Assembly (NCBI GenBank): GCA_019420135.1
Contig: JAHZHS010000006.1
Coordinates: 24,615-30,428 of the forward strand
Length of the DNA stretch: 5,814 nucleotides
Reading direction: 5' to 3'
Source of the DNA: Oscillospiraceae bacterium
GTDB lineage: Bacteria; Bacillota; Clostridia; Oscillospirales; Ruminococcaceae
Shown here: piece by piece, positions 5,534-5,814 of the stretch
How the letters are laid out: each line of letters starts with the position of its first letter
Numbering within the stretch: position 1 is the stretch's first letter
Made by a program: the position numbers and the translations under genes
The notes under the pieces: generated by a model
Told to the model about the DNA's origin: nothing
The model's input: the letters and a program-made list of their open reading frames with translations, nothing else
The model's database searches: none

Positions 5534-5536
5534 GTG

Positions 5537-5571
5537 AAATTTTTGCGTGAGAGAGTTACTCTCAAAAATTT
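5537..5571. promoter_or_regulatory. Nested dyad between divergent promoters, candidate operator
   Basis: AAATTTTTG (5537-5545) and CAAAAATTT (5563-5571) are a perfect 9-bp inverted repeat. Inside it, GAGAG-TTA-CTCTC (5551-5563) is a second perfect dyad. It lies just upstream of the minus-strand -35 box and 14 bp before the plus-strand -35 region, a position suited to a regulator of both genes. Confidence 0.5.
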
Positions 5572-5575
5572 ACAA

Positions 5576-5596
5576 GCCCAGGCCTTTTGTTTGGGC
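5576..5596. repeat. Short inverted repeat near the ABC transporter promoter
   Basis: GCCCA (5576-5580) and TGGGC (5592-5596) flank an 11-nt spacer and overlap the weak -35 region of the plus-strand promoter. It could be an operator, but five base pairs is short enough to be chance. Confidence 0.25.
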
Positions 5597-5613
5597 CTCC
5601 GGCATGGTATGAT
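5585..5613 (+). promoter_or_regulatory. Promoter of the ABC transporter gene
   Basis: TATGAT (5608-5613) preceded by TGG gives a good extended -10 box. The -35 region is poor (TTTTGT at 5585-5590, 17-bp spacer), as is common with extended -10 promoters and possibly a sign of activator dependence. The leader would be about 37 nt. Confidence 0.6.
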
Positions 5614-5656
5614 AGAATCTATAACCATCGAATTCAGGCGAAAAAGGGGGATGCCA

Positions 5657-5814
5657 ATGGCGCCGATCATCCGTACCGTGGGCCTGCGCAAGGTCTACGC
5701 GGTGGGCAAGGAGCGGGTCGTTGCCCTGGACAACGTGGACATCAGCGTGGAAGAGGGCGACTCCTGCCGCATCGAGGGCCAGTCGGGCAGCGGCAAGTCC
5801 ACCTTGCTCAATCA
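5657..5814 (+). CDS. ABC transporter ATP-binding protein, LolD/MacB-like (3' end outside window)
   Basis: The first 52 residues of an ABC ATPase. The opening follows the family plan: a first strand (IIRTVGLRKVYAVG), the A-loop area with Tyr14, then VALDNVDISVEEGD and Walker A G41-QSGSG-K47-S-T49. The short insert VGKERVVAL and the GQSGSGKSTLLN wording resemble the LolD/MacB/FtsE group, which pair with FtsX-like permeases in export, lipoprotein handling or peptide resistance; subfamily is an inference because the rest is cut off. AAGGGGG (5644-5650) is the ribosome site; it abuts an in-frame ATG at 5651, so ATG 5657 at 6-nt spacing is preferred. It is divergent from the anchored surface protein gene. 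Confidence 0.93.
   Translation, partial: MAPIIRTVGLRKVYAVGKERVVALDNVDISVEEGDSCRIEGQSGSGKSTLLN

Noticed and set aside
5651..5653. ATG at 5651 as start of the ABC ATPase
   Set aside because: It directly abuts the GGGGG of the ribosome site; ATG at 5657 has a 6-nt spacing.

Overview
The window looks like a piece of chromosome from a GC-rich Firmicute. My best guess is a gut Clostridia member of the Oscillospiraceae/Ruminococcaceae type (Faecalibacterium, Gemmiger or Subdoligranulum relatives). This rests on strong GGAGG-type ribosome sites, Firmicute-like ClpC and GalE proteins, very GC-rich third codon positions, AT-richer promoter islands, and a lipoprotein with a Gram-positive-compatible lipobox. 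It is an inference from style, not a database match.

Layout. (1) Positions 1-2637 carry three closely spaced plus-strand genes: the 3' end of a ClpC-type AAA+ unfoldase, a lipoprotein with a metzincin-like zinc protease motif (HEILHLFGAPD), and an AraC-family regulator. The gaps of 24 and 18 bp suggest co-transcription. (2) After a 136-bp leader holding a perfect 8-bp stem-loop comes galE (2774-3799), a complete UDP-glucose 4-epimerase whose sugar-pocket gatekeeper is Cys300, the form linked with dual UDP-Glc/UDP-GlcNAc activity. (3) Positions 3800-4259 hold no convincing gene but are full of structure: two identical 38-bp terminator copies 322 bp apart, with a series of inverted repeats between them, including a perfect 15-bp pair. 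(4) The minus strand (4260-5417) encodes a secreted protein anchored by one C-terminal membrane helix; I do not recognise its family. (5) A divergent promoter region (5418-5656) contains a nested dyad, two extended -10 promoters and an attenuator-like hairpin in the minus-strand leader. (6) The window ends inside an ABC transporter ATPase (5657 onward), cut just after its Walker A motif.

How the parts may work together. The unfoldase, the predicted extracytoplasmic protease and the AraC regulator could form a small proteostasis or envelope module, but only their adjacency supports this. GalE supplies UDP-galactose and possibly UDP-GalNAc for envelope glycans. The anchored surface protein and the ABC ATPase share one intergenic control region and may be co-regulated. 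I see no tRNA, rRNA, CRISPR array, transposase or phage gene. The most interesting parts are the repeat-bounded hairpin block, the unassigned surface protein with its leader hairpin, and the metzincin-like lipoprotein.
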